The notes under the pieces are model-generated. The model had not been told where the DNA came from. It did no database searches and was given only the letters and a program-made list of their open reading frames with translations. A stretch of DNA of 64,000 nucleotides. Origin: Staphylococcus condimenti (lineage in GTDB: Bacteria > Bacillota > Bacilli > Staphylococcales > Staphylococcaceae). The DNA lies in assembly GCF_001618885.1 (NCBI RefSeq), contig NZ_CP015114.1:1-64000 (forward strand), given 5' to 3'. Positions 30,076 through 42,807 of the stretch are shown here, in pieces. The position numbers and the translations under genes were made by a program. The number at the start of each line of letters is the position of its first letter. The first letter of the stretch is position 1.

Positions 30076-31365
30076 TTATTTCATTTGTGAAAAAGCGTAG
30101 TCTGCAGCACGTAATGTTTCTTCGATATCTTCATCAGTGTGTTCTGTTGTTAAGAACCAAGCTTCAAATTTAGAAGGTGCTAAGTTGATACCTTGATTCA
30201 ACATCAACTTGAAGAATTTAGCAAAGGCATCACCATCTGCATTTTCTGCTTGATCATAATGCGTTACTTTTTCATCTGTAAAATATAGTGTGAGTGAACC
30301 GTAAACACGGTTGATTGTAGCAGTTATACCATGTTTATCTATTAATTCATTTAATCCATCTTCTAATTTTTTACCTAAGCGGTCTAATTCTTCATAAACG
30401 CCATCTTGTTCTAATACTTCTAATAAAGCAATACCAGCTTTCATAGAAAGTGGGTTTCCTGCCATTGTACCAGCTTGGTATGCAGGTCCTAGAGGGGCAA
30501 CTTGTTCCATGATATCTTGGCGACCGCCGTATCCGCCTATTGGTAATCCGCCACCTACAATTTTACCGAATGCAGTTAAGTCAGGGTAAACGTTTAATAA
30601 ATCTTGAGCTGCGCCGTAATGGAAGCGGAATGCAGTAATAACTTCATCATATACAACTAATCCGCCATATTCATGAGTAATTTCATTAACAGCTTCTAAG
30701 AAACCAGGTTTAGGTTCTACCATTCCGAAATTACCGACAATAGGTTCCACAAGTACAGCAGCAACTTCATTACCCCAATGTTCCATTGCTTCTTTATAAG
30801 CGTCGATATCATTGAATGGTACTGTAATTACTTCTTGAGCGACACTTTTAGGAACACCGGCAGAGTCTGGAGAACCTAGTTGAGAAGGTCCGCTTCCAGC
30901 AGCAACTAATACTAAATCTGAGTGTCCATGATAAGAACCGGCAAATTTAATGATTTTATTACGATTTGTATAAGCACGTGCTACACGAATCGTTGTCATC
31001 ACTGCCTCAGTCCCTGAGTTTACAAAGCGCATTTTTTCTAAAGAAGGAATTGCCTCACGTAATTTTTTGGCAAATTCAATTTCTAATTCAGTAGGTGTAC
31101 CATATAAGACACCTTTTGCTGCTTGTTCTTGAATTGCTTTTGTTATGTGTGGATGAGCATGACCTGTAATGATTGGACCGTATGCTTGCAGATAATCAAT
31201 ATAGCGATTTCCATCAACATCGTATAAATACTGACCTTTACCTTCTTTCATAACGACCGGTGCACCACCGCCTACTGCTTTATATGAACGTGAAGGTGAA
31301 TTGACACCGCCTAAAATGTACTCATCTGATAAGCTCTGAAGTCGTTCGCTTTCAGTAAATTCCAT
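30076..31365 (-). CDS. gsaB: Glutamate-1-semialdehyde 2,1-aminomutase, HemL2/GsaB type
   Basis: A 429-residue PLP enzyme converting glutamate-1-semialdehyde to 5-aminolevulinate for haem. Family motifs are [54 protein letters not shown], and the PLP lysine in [19 protein letters not shown]. The gene lies beside bcp and perR and away from the hemAXCDBL operon, so in staphylococci it is the second paralogue. AAAGAGGTT precedes ATG 31365. It is divergent from bcp with about 80 bases between. Confidence 0.92.
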   Translation of the reverse strand: MEFTESERLQSLSDEYILGGVNSPSRSYKAVGGGAPVVMKEGKGQYLYDVDGNRYIDYLQAYGPIITGHAHPHITKAIQEQAAKGVLYGTPTELEIEFAKKLREAIPSLEKMRFVNSGTEAVMTTIRVARAYTNRNKIIKFAGSYHGHSDLVLVAAGSGPSQLGSPDSAGVPKSVAQEVITVPFNDIDAYKEAMEHWGNEVAAVLVEPIVGNFGMVEPKPGFLEAVNEITHEYGGLVVYDEVITAFRFHYGAAQDLLNVYPDLTAFGKIVGGGLPIGGYGGRQDIMEQVAPLGPAYQAGTMAGNPLSMKAGIALLEVLEQDGVYEELDRLGKKLEDGLNELIDKHGITATINRVYGSLTLYFTDEKVTHYDQAENADGDAFAKFFKLMLNQGINLAPSKFEAWFLTTEHTDEDIEETLRAADYAFSQMK

Positions 31366-31447
31366 GTTTTATCAACCTCTTTTAATTTAATATTTACGTC
31401 TCTTATCGTATCATATAATTAACTATAAGAAGAAGAAGGGTGAGCTT

Positions 31448-31903
31448 ATGTTAGAAAAAGGAGAAAAATTTCCAGAATTTGCATTAGAAAATCAAGATGG
31501 TGAAGTCATCACCAATGAAACATTAAAAGGTAAAAAAGCGATTCTCTATTTTTATCCTAGAGATAATACACCAGGCTGTACAACTGAAGCATGTGACTTC
31601 CGAGATAATATGGCAATGTTCAACGATTTAGATATTGCTGTGTATGGCATAAGCGGAGATTCAAAAAAGAAACATCAAAATTTTATTGCTAAACATGATT
31701 TGAATTTTGATTTATTAGTAGATGAAGATTATAAATTAGCAGAGGAAACTGGTGTTTATCAATTGAAGAAGAGTTTTGGAAAAGAATCAATGGGTATCGT
31801 AAGAACAACATTTGTAATTGATGAAAATGGAATCGTAACGCATGTTATAGAAAAGGTAAAAGTTAAAGAACAAATGGATCAATTAAAAGAAATGTTGGGG
31901 TGA
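31448..31903 (+). CDS. bcp: Thioredoxin-dependent thiol peroxidase Bcp
   Basis: A 151-residue BCP/PrxQ-type peroxiredoxin that reduces hydrogen and organic peroxides. The peroxidatic Cys44 is in PRDNTPGCTTEACDF and the resolving Cys49 five residues on, the PrxQ layout. GAAGGGTGA precedes ATG 31448. The stop overlaps the next start (TGATG). Confidence 0.95.
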   Translation: MLEKGEKFPEFALENQDGEVITNETLKGKKAILYFYPRDNTPGCTTEACDFRDNMAMFNDLDIAVYGISGDSKKKHQNFIAKHDLNFDLLVDEDYKLAEETGVYQLKKSFGKESMGIVRTTFVIDENGIVTHVIEKVKVKEQMDQLKEMLG

Positions 31904-32859
31904 TGAATTTGAAAGTTCTATCATTAAATAGATTGAAAGATGCTGAAAAAATGCTGGAGGATACATTTCCCGATGTAGAATTTGTTTTTCGCAAAAATGT
32001 AGATGAGATAGAAGAAGCGGATAAAAAAGACGCTGAAATAGTCATTGGCTATAGCGGTAAAGCCGATCAGAAATTCTTTGAGGAAATGCCCAAGTTAAGA
32101 TGGGTTGCTTGGTATGCTGCAGGCGTGAATAAACTCCCTTTAGATTATTTTAAAGATAATAGTATCCTATTAACAAATGCTTCAGGTGTCCATGCTAAAC
32201 AGATGAGTCAATTTATCTTTGCTTATATACTTGATGATTATAAAAAAATGGCTGTTTCAAGACGTAATCAAGAAAATAAAGTATATGATTCTAAACTTAC
32301 AGGTGAGAGAGTAGATGGACAAACTATTCTTTTATTAGGAACTGGAACAATACCACGTAAAACAGCTCATTTAGCCCAAGCATTTGGAATGCATGTTGAA
32401 GGTGTAAATACTACAGGGCATCCAGTCGAAGAATTTGATAGAGTATATTCAATTAATGATTTGGACAAAGCGTTGCATTCAGCCGATGTTGTTGTCAATG
32501 TATTACCTGAAACAAAAGACACTTATCATTTATTAGAAGAAAAAGAATTTGAGGCGATGAAAGATAGTGCGTTATTTATTAATGTAGGAAGAGGCACAAT
32601 TACTCCTGAGCAGACATTAATTAAAGCGCTCAACGATAAACAAATTCGACACGCTTATGCAGATGTGTTTGAAGATGAACCTTTAAGTAGCGATAGCCCG
32701 TTATATGATGTTGAAAATCTTACTATTACTGCACATATAACTGGCAACTATAAAGATAACTTTAAAGATGCTAGTGAAATATTTATTAAGAATTTCAAGC
32801 ATTTTCTCAATGATGGTGATGTAATTGAGAATAAGGTTGATTTAAACAAAGGATATTAA
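31903..32859 (+). CDS. D-2-hydroxyacid dehydrogenase family protein
   Basis: A 318-residue NAD(P)-dependent oxidoreductase of the D-isomer 2-hydroxyacid dehydrogenase family. The nucleotide-binding segment LLGTGTIPRKTAHLAQAFGM departs slightly from the GxGxxG pattern (GTGTIP). Catalytic residues are the Arg in INVGRGTIT, Glu in DVFEDEPL, and His in ITAHITGNY. The start ATG 31903 overlaps the bcp stop by one base, so it is translationally coupled. The substrate cannot be told from sequence. Confidence 0.87.
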   Translation: MNLKVLSLNRLKDAEKMLEDTFPDVEFVFRKNVDEIEEADKKDAEIVIGYSGKADQKFFEEMPKLRWVAWYAAGVNKLPLDYFKDNSILLTNASGVHAKQMSQFIFAYILDDYKKMAVSRRNQENKVYDSKLTGERVDGQTILLLGTGTIPRKTAHLAQAFGMHVEGVNTTGHPVEEFDRVYSINDLDKALHSADVVVNVLPETKDTYHLLEEKEFEAMKDSALFINVGRGTITPEQTLIKALNDKQIRHAYADVFEDEPLSSDSPLYDVENLTITAHITGNYKDNFKDASEIFIKNFKHFLNDGDVIENKVDLNKGY

Positions 32860-32877
32860 GCAAATAAAGTACAATCA

Positions 32878-32907
32878 TTGACATTTCGGTATTTCAACCG
32901 TTATATT
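32878..32907 (+). promoter_or_regulatory. perR promoter
   Basis: TTGACA (32878-32883), 18-base spacer, TATATT (32902-32907). ATG follows at 32953. Confidence 0.65.
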
Positions 32908-32916
32908 TATAGTAAG

Positions 32917-32931
32917 TAATAATTATTATTA
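32917..32931 (+). promoter_or_regulatory. PerR box (autoregulatory operator)
   Basis: TAATAATTATTATTA matches the per box TTATAATTATTATAA at 13 of 15 positions and is placed at the expected transcription start, just below the -10 element. Confidence 0.75.
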
Positions 32932-32952
32932 AGTAGAAAGACGGTGGATTAG

Positions 32953-33408
32953 ATGAGTGCAGAAATGGAATCTATTGAACATCAATTAGAGGACTCGATT
33001 GCATCTTTAAGAAATGCCGGAATCAGAATTACACCGCAAAGACAAGCTATCTTAAGATTTTTGATTTCAAGTGATACTCATCCAACTGCAGATGAAATTT
33101 ATCAGGCACTGTCACCAGATTTTCCTAACATTAGTGTTGCGACAATTTATAATAACTTGCGCGTGTTTAAGAAAACAGGTATTGTCAACGAACTGACATA
33201 TGGAGATGCATCTAGTCGCTTTGATTTTAATACACATAATCATTATCACGTAATTTGTGAAAATTGCGGAAAGATCGTTGATTTTCATTATCCGCAACTT
33301 CATGAAGTGGAGCATTTAGCCCAGCATGTAACTGGTTTTAAAATATCCCATCACAGAATGGAAATTTATGGTTTATGTCCTGAGTGTCAGGAAAAAGATA
33401 ACCAATAA
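32953..33408 (+). CDS. perR: Peroxide-responsive repressor PerR
   Basis: A 151-residue Fur-family regulator. The winged helix includes [13 protein letters not shown] and [22 protein letters not shown]. Metal-sensing ligands lie in HPTADEIYQ and [14 protein letters not shown], and the structural zinc uses CENC and CPEC. It represses peroxide-defence and iron-storage genes until iron-catalysed His oxidation releases it. Close to S. aureus PerR throughout. The start GTGGATTAG-ATG 32953 is backed by ACGGTGG. Confidence 0.96.
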   Translation: MSAEMESIEHQLEDSIASLRNAGIRITPQRQAILRFLISSDTHPTADEIYQALSPDFPNISVATIYNNLRVFKKTGIVNELTYGDASSRFDFNTHNHYHVICENCGKIVDFHYPQLHEVEHLAQHVTGFKISHHRMEIYGLCPECQEKDNQ

Positions 33409-33442
33409 GTTTTGAAATTAAATAACCGATTACTTTTCTAAA

Positions 33443-33474
33443 GGCGAACCTTATAAAAAGGTTCGCTTTTTTAC
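33443..33474 (+). terminator. perR terminator
   Basis: Stem GCGAACCTT/AAGGTTCGC with ATAAA loop and a T-run. Confidence 0.88.
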
Positions 33475-33685
33475 TATATAAAGATGTAACAACAATAAGA
33501 ATAGTAACGTTAAGTAAATATGAGTTGAAGCTAATTAAAAATTAGCAACTGGTTTTATTGAAGAAATACACGTAAAAGGAAAAGAGAACTGCATCGCAAT
33601 TACACGAAATACAGTAATTCTTTATATATCTATGCAAACAACCACACTATAAGTAATATTATACAAAAATTATTTAAGATATTTA
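33475..33685. other. Gene-free stretch before the rRNA promoters
   Basis: About 210 AT-rich bases without a credible gene. A small perfect hairpin (GCTAAT-TAAAA-ATTAGC at about 33530-33546) is the only structure I see. Confidence 0.5.
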
Positions 33686-33714
33686 TTGACTCACGAACTG
33701 TATCTTGATATGAT
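33686..33714 (+). promoter_or_regulatory. rRNA promoter P1 (distal)
   Basis: TTGACT (33686-33691), 17-base spacer, TATGAT (33709-33714), about 340 bases upstream of 16S. Confidence 0.8.
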
Positions 33715-33887
33715 GAATAGGTCGTTGAAACGGCACAGTAAATTTAACATTGAGATTTAAAAAGTTGAATTAAAAACTTTAACAAAGTGTAAATTTTACT
33801 ATTGATTCTCAGTTACAAACATTATAAAATATTTATTGTTGAGAAAAACGAACGAGTTGAAACGAAAAAATAATTTTAAAAAAGTTC

Positions 33888-33916
33888 TTGACTCAGTTAT
33901 CTCAAAGTGATATAAT
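33888..33916 (+). promoter_or_regulatory. rRNA promoter P2 (proximal)
   Basis: TTGACT (33888-33893), exact 17-base spacer, consensus TATAAT (33911-33916). The typical second promoter of a tandem pair; the leader of about 130 bases follows. Confidence 0.9.
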
Positions 33917-34049
33917 AGATAATTGTAACGCGAAAAAATGAACATTGAAAACTGAATGACAATATGTCAACGTTAATTCCAAATTAACAAACGTCTTAGA
34001 CGTTTTAAAACAAATTAGTTTTTATGAGCTAGTCAAACAAATCATAACT

Positions 34050-35611
<1,562 letters not shown>

Positions 35612-35693
35612 ATACGGAACGGTTTCAACAGAAACTGACGGAATAACGTGACATATTGTATTCAGTTTTGAATGTTTATTCATTCTTTTAAAT

Positions 35694-35770
<77 letters not shown>

Positions 35771-35790
35771 TTTAAATTTAATACATGTAT

Positions 35791-35866
35791 GGGGGCTTAG
35801 CTCAGATGGGAGAGCGCCTGCTTTGCACGCAGGAGGTCAGCGGTTCGATCCCGCTAGTCTCCACCA
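35791..35866 (+). tRNA. tRNA-Ala (UGC), spacer copy
   Basis: In the 16S-23S spacer. Anticodon TGC, CCA encoded. Differs from the cluster copy at 39847 by one D-loop base (A for C). Confidence 0.97.
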
Positions 35867-36032
35867 TATAAGATTTAAATTTGTACATTGAAAACTAGAT
35901 AAGTAAGTAATAAATAGATTTTACCAAGCAAAACCGAGTGAATTAGAGTTTTAAAAGCTTTATTCATTTAAATGAATCGCTAGTAATCAATTTGCCGACG
36001 GCAAAGAAGATTACTCACATAATTAATAACGT

Positions 36033-38955
<2,923 letters not shown>

Positions 38956-39027
38956 CAATTTCAAGTTTTGACTGGTTGAATTGACAATTACTTACTATCT
39001 AGTTTTGAATGTATAATCATTCTATTG

Positions 39028-39142
39028 TCTGGTGACAATGGCAAAGAGGTCACACCTGTTCCCATGCCGAACACAGTAGTTAAGCTCTTTAGCGCCGATG
39101 GTAGTCGAACTTACGTTCCGCAAGAGTAGGACGTTGCCAGGC
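39028..39142 (+). rRNA. rrf: 5S ribosomal RNA
   Basis: TCTGGTGACAATGGCAAAGA through CGTTGCCAGGC, about 115 bases, with the conserved CCGAACACAGTAGTTAAGC segment. Confidence 0.95.
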
Positions 39143-39153
39143 AATTATATAAT

Positions 39154-39229
39154 GGAGAATTAGCTCAGCTGGGAGAGCATCTGCCTTACAAGCAGAGGGT
39201 CGGCGGTTCGAACCCGTCATTCTCCACCA
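39154..39229 (+). tRNA. tRNA-Val (UAC)
   Basis: First of the post-5S cluster. Anticodon TAC, CCA encoded. Confidence 0.97.
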
Positions 39230-39238
39230 TTTTAAATA

Positions 39239-39314
<76 letters not shown>

Positions 39315-39319
39315 TCTCA

Positions 39320-39395
39320 GAGCCATTAGCTCAGTTGGTAGAGCATCTGACTTTTAATCAGAGGGTCAGAGGTTCGAATCCTCTATGGCTCACCA
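39320..39395 (+). tRNA. tRNA-Lys (UUU)
   Basis: Anticodon TTT in CTTTTAA, CCA encoded. Confidence 0.97.
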
Positions 39396-39403
39396 TTTGA
39401 ATA

Positions 39404-39485
39404 GCGGGTGTGGCGGAATTGGCAGACGCACTAGACTTAGGATCTAGCGCCGCAAGGCGTGGGGGTTCGACTCCCTTCACCCGCA
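39404..39485 (+). tRNA. tRNA-Leu (UAG)
   Basis: Long variable arm, anticodon TAG. CCA is not encoded. Confidence 0.96.
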
Positions 39486-39488
39486 TTT

Positions 39489-39563
39489 GCAGAAGTAGTT
39501 CAGCGGTAGAATACGACCTTGCCAAGGTCGGGGTCGCGGGTTCGAATCCCGTCTTCTGCTCCA
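39489..39563 (+). tRNA. tRNA-Gly (GCC), canonical
   Basis: Anticodon GCC with a normal GGTTCGAATCC T-arm and CCA, in contrast to the four Gly genes at 41013-41338. Confidence 0.97.
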
Positions 39564-39571
39564 TTATTTTT

Positions 39572-39660
39572 GCCGGGGTGGCGGAACTGGCAGACGCACA
39601 GGACTTAAAATCCTGCGATAAGTGATTATCGTACCGGTTCGATTCCGGTCCTCGGCACCA
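39572..39660 (+). tRNA. tRNA-Leu (UAA)
   Basis: Long variable arm, anticodon TAA, CCA encoded. Confidence 0.97.
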
Positions 39661-39670
39661 ATTAAATAAT

Positions 39671-39744
39671 GCGCCCGTAGCTCAACTGGATAGAGCGTTT
39701 GACTACGGATCAAGAGGTTATGGGTTCGACTCCTATCGGGCGCG
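39671..39744 (+). tRNA. tRNA-Arg (ACG)
   Basis: Anticodon ACG (deaminated to ICG by TadA). CCA not encoded. Confidence 0.96.
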
Positions 39745-39755
39745 CTTTATTTCTA

Positions 39756-39829
39756 CGGGAAGTAGCTCAGCTTGGTAGAGCACTTGGTTTGGGACCAAGG
39801 GGTCGTAGGTTCGAATCCTGTCTTCCCGA
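39756..39829 (+). tRNA. tRNA-Pro (UGG)
   Basis: Anticodon TGG in TTTGGGA. CCA not encoded. Confidence 0.96.
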
Positions 39830-39846
39830 TAACCTTAGAATAATAT

Positions 39847-39922
39847 GGGGGCTTAGCTCAGCTGGGAGAGCGCCTGCTTTGCACGCAGGAGGTCAGCGGT
39901 TCGATCCCGCTAGTCTCCACCA
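39847..39922 (+). tRNA. tRNA-Ala (UGC), cluster copy
   Basis: Anticodon TGC, CCA encoded; one base different from the spacer copy. Confidence 0.97.
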
Positions 39923-39952
39923 TATTTATTATTTACAACATAACTTTACAAT

Positions 39953-40026
39953 GGCGGTGTAGCTCAGCTGGCTAGAGCGTACGGTTCATACCCGTGAGGT
40001 CGGGGGTTCGATCCCCTCCACCGCCA
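39953..40026 (+). tRNA. tRNA-Met (CAU), elongator
   Basis: Anticodon CAT. Assigned as elongator Met from its place in the conserved Bacillales order (Ala-Met-Ile2-Ser-fMet). Confidence 0.85.
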
Positions 40027-40054
40027 CTCATTATTAGTTGTAGAATTATATATT

Positions 40055-40128
40055 GGACCTTTAGCTCAGTTGGTTAGAGCTAACGGCTCATAACCGTTCG
40101 GTCGCAGGTTCGAGTCCTGCAAGGTCCA
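40055..40128 (+). tRNA. tRNA-Ile2 (CAU, lysidine type)
   Basis: Anticodon CAT. Acceptor GGACCTT and order in the cluster suggest the AUA-reading tRNA whose C34 is modified by TilS. Confidence 0.8.
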
Positions 40129-40140
40129 TATAATTTTTTT

Positions 40141-40233
40141 GGAGGAATACCCAAGTCCGGCTGAAGGGATCGGTCTTGAAAACCGACAGGGGCTTAACGG
40201 CTCGCGGGGGTTCGAATCCCTCTTCCTCCGCCA
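40141..40233 (+). tRNA. tRNA-Ser (UGA)
   Basis: Long variable arm, anticodon TGA, CCA encoded. Confidence 0.97.
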
Positions 40234-40248
40234 TTATAATTTTATTAC

Positions 40249-40322
<74 letters not shown>

Positions 40323-40335
40323 TTTTATTATGTCT

Positions 40336-40411
40336 GGTCTCGTAGTGTAGCGGTTAACACGCCTGCCTGTCACGCAGGAGATCGCGGGTTCGATTCCCGT
40401 CGAGACCGCCA
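40336..40411 (+). tRNA. tRNA-Asp (GUC)
   Basis: Anticodon GTC, CCA encoded. Confidence 0.97.
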
Positions 40412-40430
40412 TTATAATTTAATATTTTGT

Positions 40431-40506
40431 GGTTCAGTAGCTCAGTTGGTAGAGCAATGGATTGAAGCTCCATGTGTCGGCAGTTCGACTCTGTCCTGAA
40501 CCACCA
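40431..40506 (+). tRNA. tRNA-Phe (GAA)
   Basis: Anticodon GAA, CCA encoded. Confidence 0.97.
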
Positions 40507-40512
40507 TTTTAA

Positions 40513-40588
<76 letters not shown>

Positions 40589-40593
40589 TCTCT

Positions 40594-40677
40594 GGAGGGG
40601 TAGCGAAGTGGCTAAACGCGGCGGACTGTAAATCCGCTCCTTCGGGTTCGGCAGTTCGAATCTGCCCCCCTCCACCA
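40594..40677 (+). tRNA. tRNA-Tyr (GUA)
   Basis: Long variable arm, anticodon GTA, CCA encoded. Confidence 0.97.
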
Positions 40678-40689
40678 TCTTAATTTAAT

Positions 40690-40763
40690 AGGGGCATAGT
40701 TCAACGGTAGAATAGAGGTCTCCAAAACCTTTGATGTGGGTTCGATTCCTACTGCCCCTGCCA
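40690..40763 (+). tRNA. tRNA-Trp (CCA)
   Basis: Anticodon CCA in TCTCCAAAA, 3' CCA encoded. Confidence 0.96.
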
Positions 40764-40764
40764 T

Positions 40765-40838
40765 GGCGACTGTGGTGAAGTGGTTAACACATCGGATTGT
40801 GGTTCCGACACTCGTGGGTTCGATTCCCATCAGTCGCC
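40765..40838 (+). tRNA. tRNA-His (GUG)
   Basis: Anticodon GTG; extra 5' G opposite C73, the histidine identity feature. CCA not encoded. Confidence 0.96.
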
Positions 40839-40850
40839 CTTTAATATTAA

Positions 40851-40922
40851 TGGGCTATAGCCAAGCGGTAAGGCAACGGACTTTGACTCCGTCACTCACT
40901 GGTTCGAATCCAGTTAGCCCAG
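40851..40922 (+). tRNA. tRNA-Gln (UUG)
   Basis: Starts with T1 paired to A72; anticodon TTG in loop CTTTGAC. CCA not encoded. Confidence 0.95.
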
Positions 40923-40929
40923 TTACTTT

Positions 40930-41004
40930 GGCGGCATAGCCAAGTGGTAAGGCCAAGGTCTGCAAAACCTTTATTCACCGGTTCAAATCCGGTTGCCGCC
41001 TCCA
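40930..41004 (+). tRNA. tRNA-Cys (GCA)
   Basis: Anticodon GCA in loop CTGCAAA, CCA encoded. Confidence 0.96.
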
Positions 41005-41012
41005 TGAAATTT

Positions 41013-41087
41013 GCGGGAGTAGTTCAACATTTAGAACACGTTCCTTCCCGGAACGAGGTATAGGTGTAAATCCTATCTTCCGCTCCA
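41013..41087 (+). tRNA. Non-canonical tRNA-Gly (UCC), copy 1, cell-wall type
   Basis: Folds as a cloverleaf with anticodon TCC in loop CTTCCCG. The T-loop is TGTAAAT, not TTCGAAT, and the D-loop AACATTTA lacks the GG pair. Loss of both partners of the elbow contact is the hallmark of staphylococcal tRNA-Gly used for pentaglycine bridges rather than translation. CCA encoded. Confidence 0.9.
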
Positions 41088-41097
41088 TTTAATTTAT

Positions 41098-41172
41098 GCG
41101 GGAATAGTTCAACTTTCAGAACACGTTCCTTCCCGGAACGAGGTATAGGTGTAAATCCTATTTTCCGCTCCA
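41098..41172 (+). tRNA. Non-canonical tRNA-Gly (UCC), copy 2
   Basis: As copy 1, with D-loop AACTTTCA and a paired change in the acceptor stem (A7-T66 in place of G7-C66). Confidence 0.9.
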
Positions 41173-41180
41173 TAAAATAT

Positions 41181-41255
41181 GCGGGAGTATTTCAACTTTC
41201 AGAATTCATTCCTTCCCGGAATGAGGTATAGGTGTAAATCCTATCTTCCGCTCCA
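41181..41255 (+). tRNA. Non-canonical tRNA-Gly (UCC), copy 3, most divergent
   Basis: As copy 1, but the anticodon stem carries a compensated change (CATTC/GAATG for CGTTC/GAACG), while the first D-stem pair is now T opposite T and base 26 is changed. Confidence 0.85.
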
Positions 41256-41263
41256 TAAAATAT

Positions 41264-41338
41264 GCGGGAGTAGTTCAACTCTTAGAACACGTTCCTTCCC
41301 GGAACGAGGTATAGGTGTAAATCCTATCTTCCGCTCCA
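41264..41338 (+). tRNA. Non-canonical tRNA-Gly (UCC), copy 4
   Basis: As copy 1 with D-loop AACTCTTA; stems as in copy 1. CCA encoded. Confidence 0.9.
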
Positions 41339-41344
41339 TATTAT

Positions 41345-41429
41345 GCCGGCGTGGCGGAATTGGCAGACGCGCGGGACTCAAAATCCCGTTCCAGTCAATG
41401 GAGTGTCGGTTCGACCCCGACCGCCGGTA
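41345..41429 (+). tRNA. tRNA-Leu (CAA)
   Basis: Long variable arm, anticodon CAA in CTCAAAA. Last gene of the cluster. CCA not encoded. Confidence 0.95.
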
Positions 41430-41456
41430 CTGAAAGAATAATACTACGTATTGTTC

Positions 41457-41500
41457 GAAAAGCAGAAACGTTATCTTGTGTAGCGTTTCTGCTTTTTTTT
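41457..41500 (+). terminator. Terminator of the rRNA-tRNA operon
   Basis: Stem AAAAGCAGAAACG with CGTTTCTGCTTTT followed by a long T-run. Confidence 0.9.
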
Positions 41501-41599
41501 ACGCTTAATTATGGATATTACAAATTTACATTGTAGCTTGTGATAGTTTGTTATAGAATATTATACATAGTTTAAGAACGAAGGGAACATTTATAACTC

Positions 41600-42658
41600 A
41601 TGGCTAAATCAGAAATGAATGTGAAAGTATTTTTTAGTAATATTTTAAATGCTGTAGGGGCAGGTGTAGTAATTGCTTTATTACCTAATGCGTTGCTAGG
41701 TGAGCTTCTAAAGTTCTTTAAAGATGGAAATGAATACTTAGAAGTTATTTATCAAATTGTTATTGTTATTCAATCTTTTATGGCATTTATTGTTGGGATC
41801 TTAGCAGCTCATCAGTTTAAATTTAGTGGTGCAGGAGCTGCAATGATCGGAACCTCTGCAATGATAGGCTCAGGAGCAGTTGTGATCACCAAGGAAGGTA
41901 TTGCATTAAAAGGCATTGGCGACATTATTAATATCATTGTTGTAATAATGATTGCTTGCTTATTGTTTTTACTACTATCAGGAAGATTAGGTTCACTTGA
42001 AATGATATTACTTCCAGTGATTATTCCTGTTGTTTCAGGCTTTTTAGGTTTGATTACTTTACCTTATATTTCGCATATAACAAAAGCGATTGGAAGTTTG
42101 ATTAATTCCTTTACAGAGTTGAATCCATTATTAATGAGTATATTAATTTCTATAACATATTCACTATTAATGGTCACGCCGATTTCATTAGTAGCGATTG
42201 CTACAGCAATCGGTTTAACTGGTCTAGGAAGTGGAGCAGCAAATTTAGGTATTGTTGCTGCATGTATTACTTTCTTATGGGGCTCATTACGTGTCAATAA
42301 ATTGGGAGTAAATCTTATTCTTATTATTGGTGCTGCGAAAATGATGATACCAGTTTATTTTAAACATTTAATTATTGCCGTACCTCTGATATTAAATGGT
42401 CTAATTACTGGAATTATTGCTTATGTACTAAAAGTCCAAGGAACACCGATGTCAGCTGGCTTTGGATATACAGGATTAGTCGGACCTATCAATGCATTTT
42501 CGCGTATGCAAGGGGATCCTACAACGAATATTATTTTATTAGCTTTCGGATATTTTATAATACCATTTGTTTTAGGTTTTTTAGTTCATCAACTTTGTAA
42601 AAAAGTAATTCCTGGTTATAATGATGATATTTATAAATTTGAATTACCCAAAGATTAA
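41600..42658 (+). CDS. PTS-type EIIC-like membrane transporter (PTS_EIIC_2 family)
   Basis: A 352-residue integral membrane protein with about nine or ten hydrophobic segments and many Gly/Ala, ending in a short cytosolic tail (GYNDDIYKFELPKD). Text such as GAGVVIALLPNALLGELLKFF and SAGFGYTGLVGPINAF fits a family of PTS EIIC-like permeases found without linked EIIA or EIIB genes. None are nearby here. The substrate is unknown. The start ATG 41600 has GAAGGGAAC upstream. Confidence 0.75.
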   Translation: MAKSEMNVKVFFSNILNAVGAGVVIALLPNALLGELLKFFKDGNEYLEVIYQIVIVIQSFMAFIVGILAAHQFKFSGAGAAMIGTSAMIGSGAVVITKEGIALKGIGDIINIIVVIMIACLLFLLLSGRLGSLEMILLPVIIPVVSGFLGLITLPYISHITKAIGSLINSFTELNPLLMSILISITYSLLMVTPISLVAIATAIGLTGLGSGAANLGIVAACITFLWGSLRVNKLGVNLILIIGAAKMMIPVYFKHLIIAVPLILNGLITGIIAYVLKVQGTPMSAGFGYTGLVGPINAFSRMQGDPTTNIILLAFGYFIIPFVLGFLVHQLCKKVIPGYNDDIYKFELPKD

Positions 42659-42671
42659 TTATAAAAATATC

Positions 42672-42703
42672 GCTCATCTGTTACAGACAGATGGGCTTTT
42701 TTA
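42672..42703 (+). terminator. Terminator after the EIIC-like gene
   Basis: Stem GCTCATCTGT/ACAGATGGGC with loop TACAG, then a T-run. Confidence 0.88.
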
Positions 42704-42751
42704 TTTGAAGCTCTAGTACGATGAAATAATCTGAAAATTTGAAATTATTTA

Positions 42752-42780
42752 TTGCATATTAATACGTTTATATGTATAAT
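42752..42780 (+). promoter_or_regulatory. Promoter of the glutamine-type ABC operon
   Basis: TTGCAT (42752-42757), 17-base spacer, consensus TATAAT (42775-42780), 28 bases before ATG 42808. Confidence 0.75.
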
Positions 42781-42807
42781 AATTCTGTAACCAGGAGGGG
42801 TGTAGTT

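Noticed and set aside
31395..31440. Possible PerR box in the gsaB-bcp gap (ATATAATTAACTATAA)
   Set aside because: One half-site is out of register by a base, so it fits the 15-base box poorly compared with the site before perR.
41013..41338. CRISPR-like array from the four regular 75-base repeats
   Set aside because: The repeat unit is a tRNA, and the spacers are about 10 bases of AT-rich sequence; no cas genes are near.
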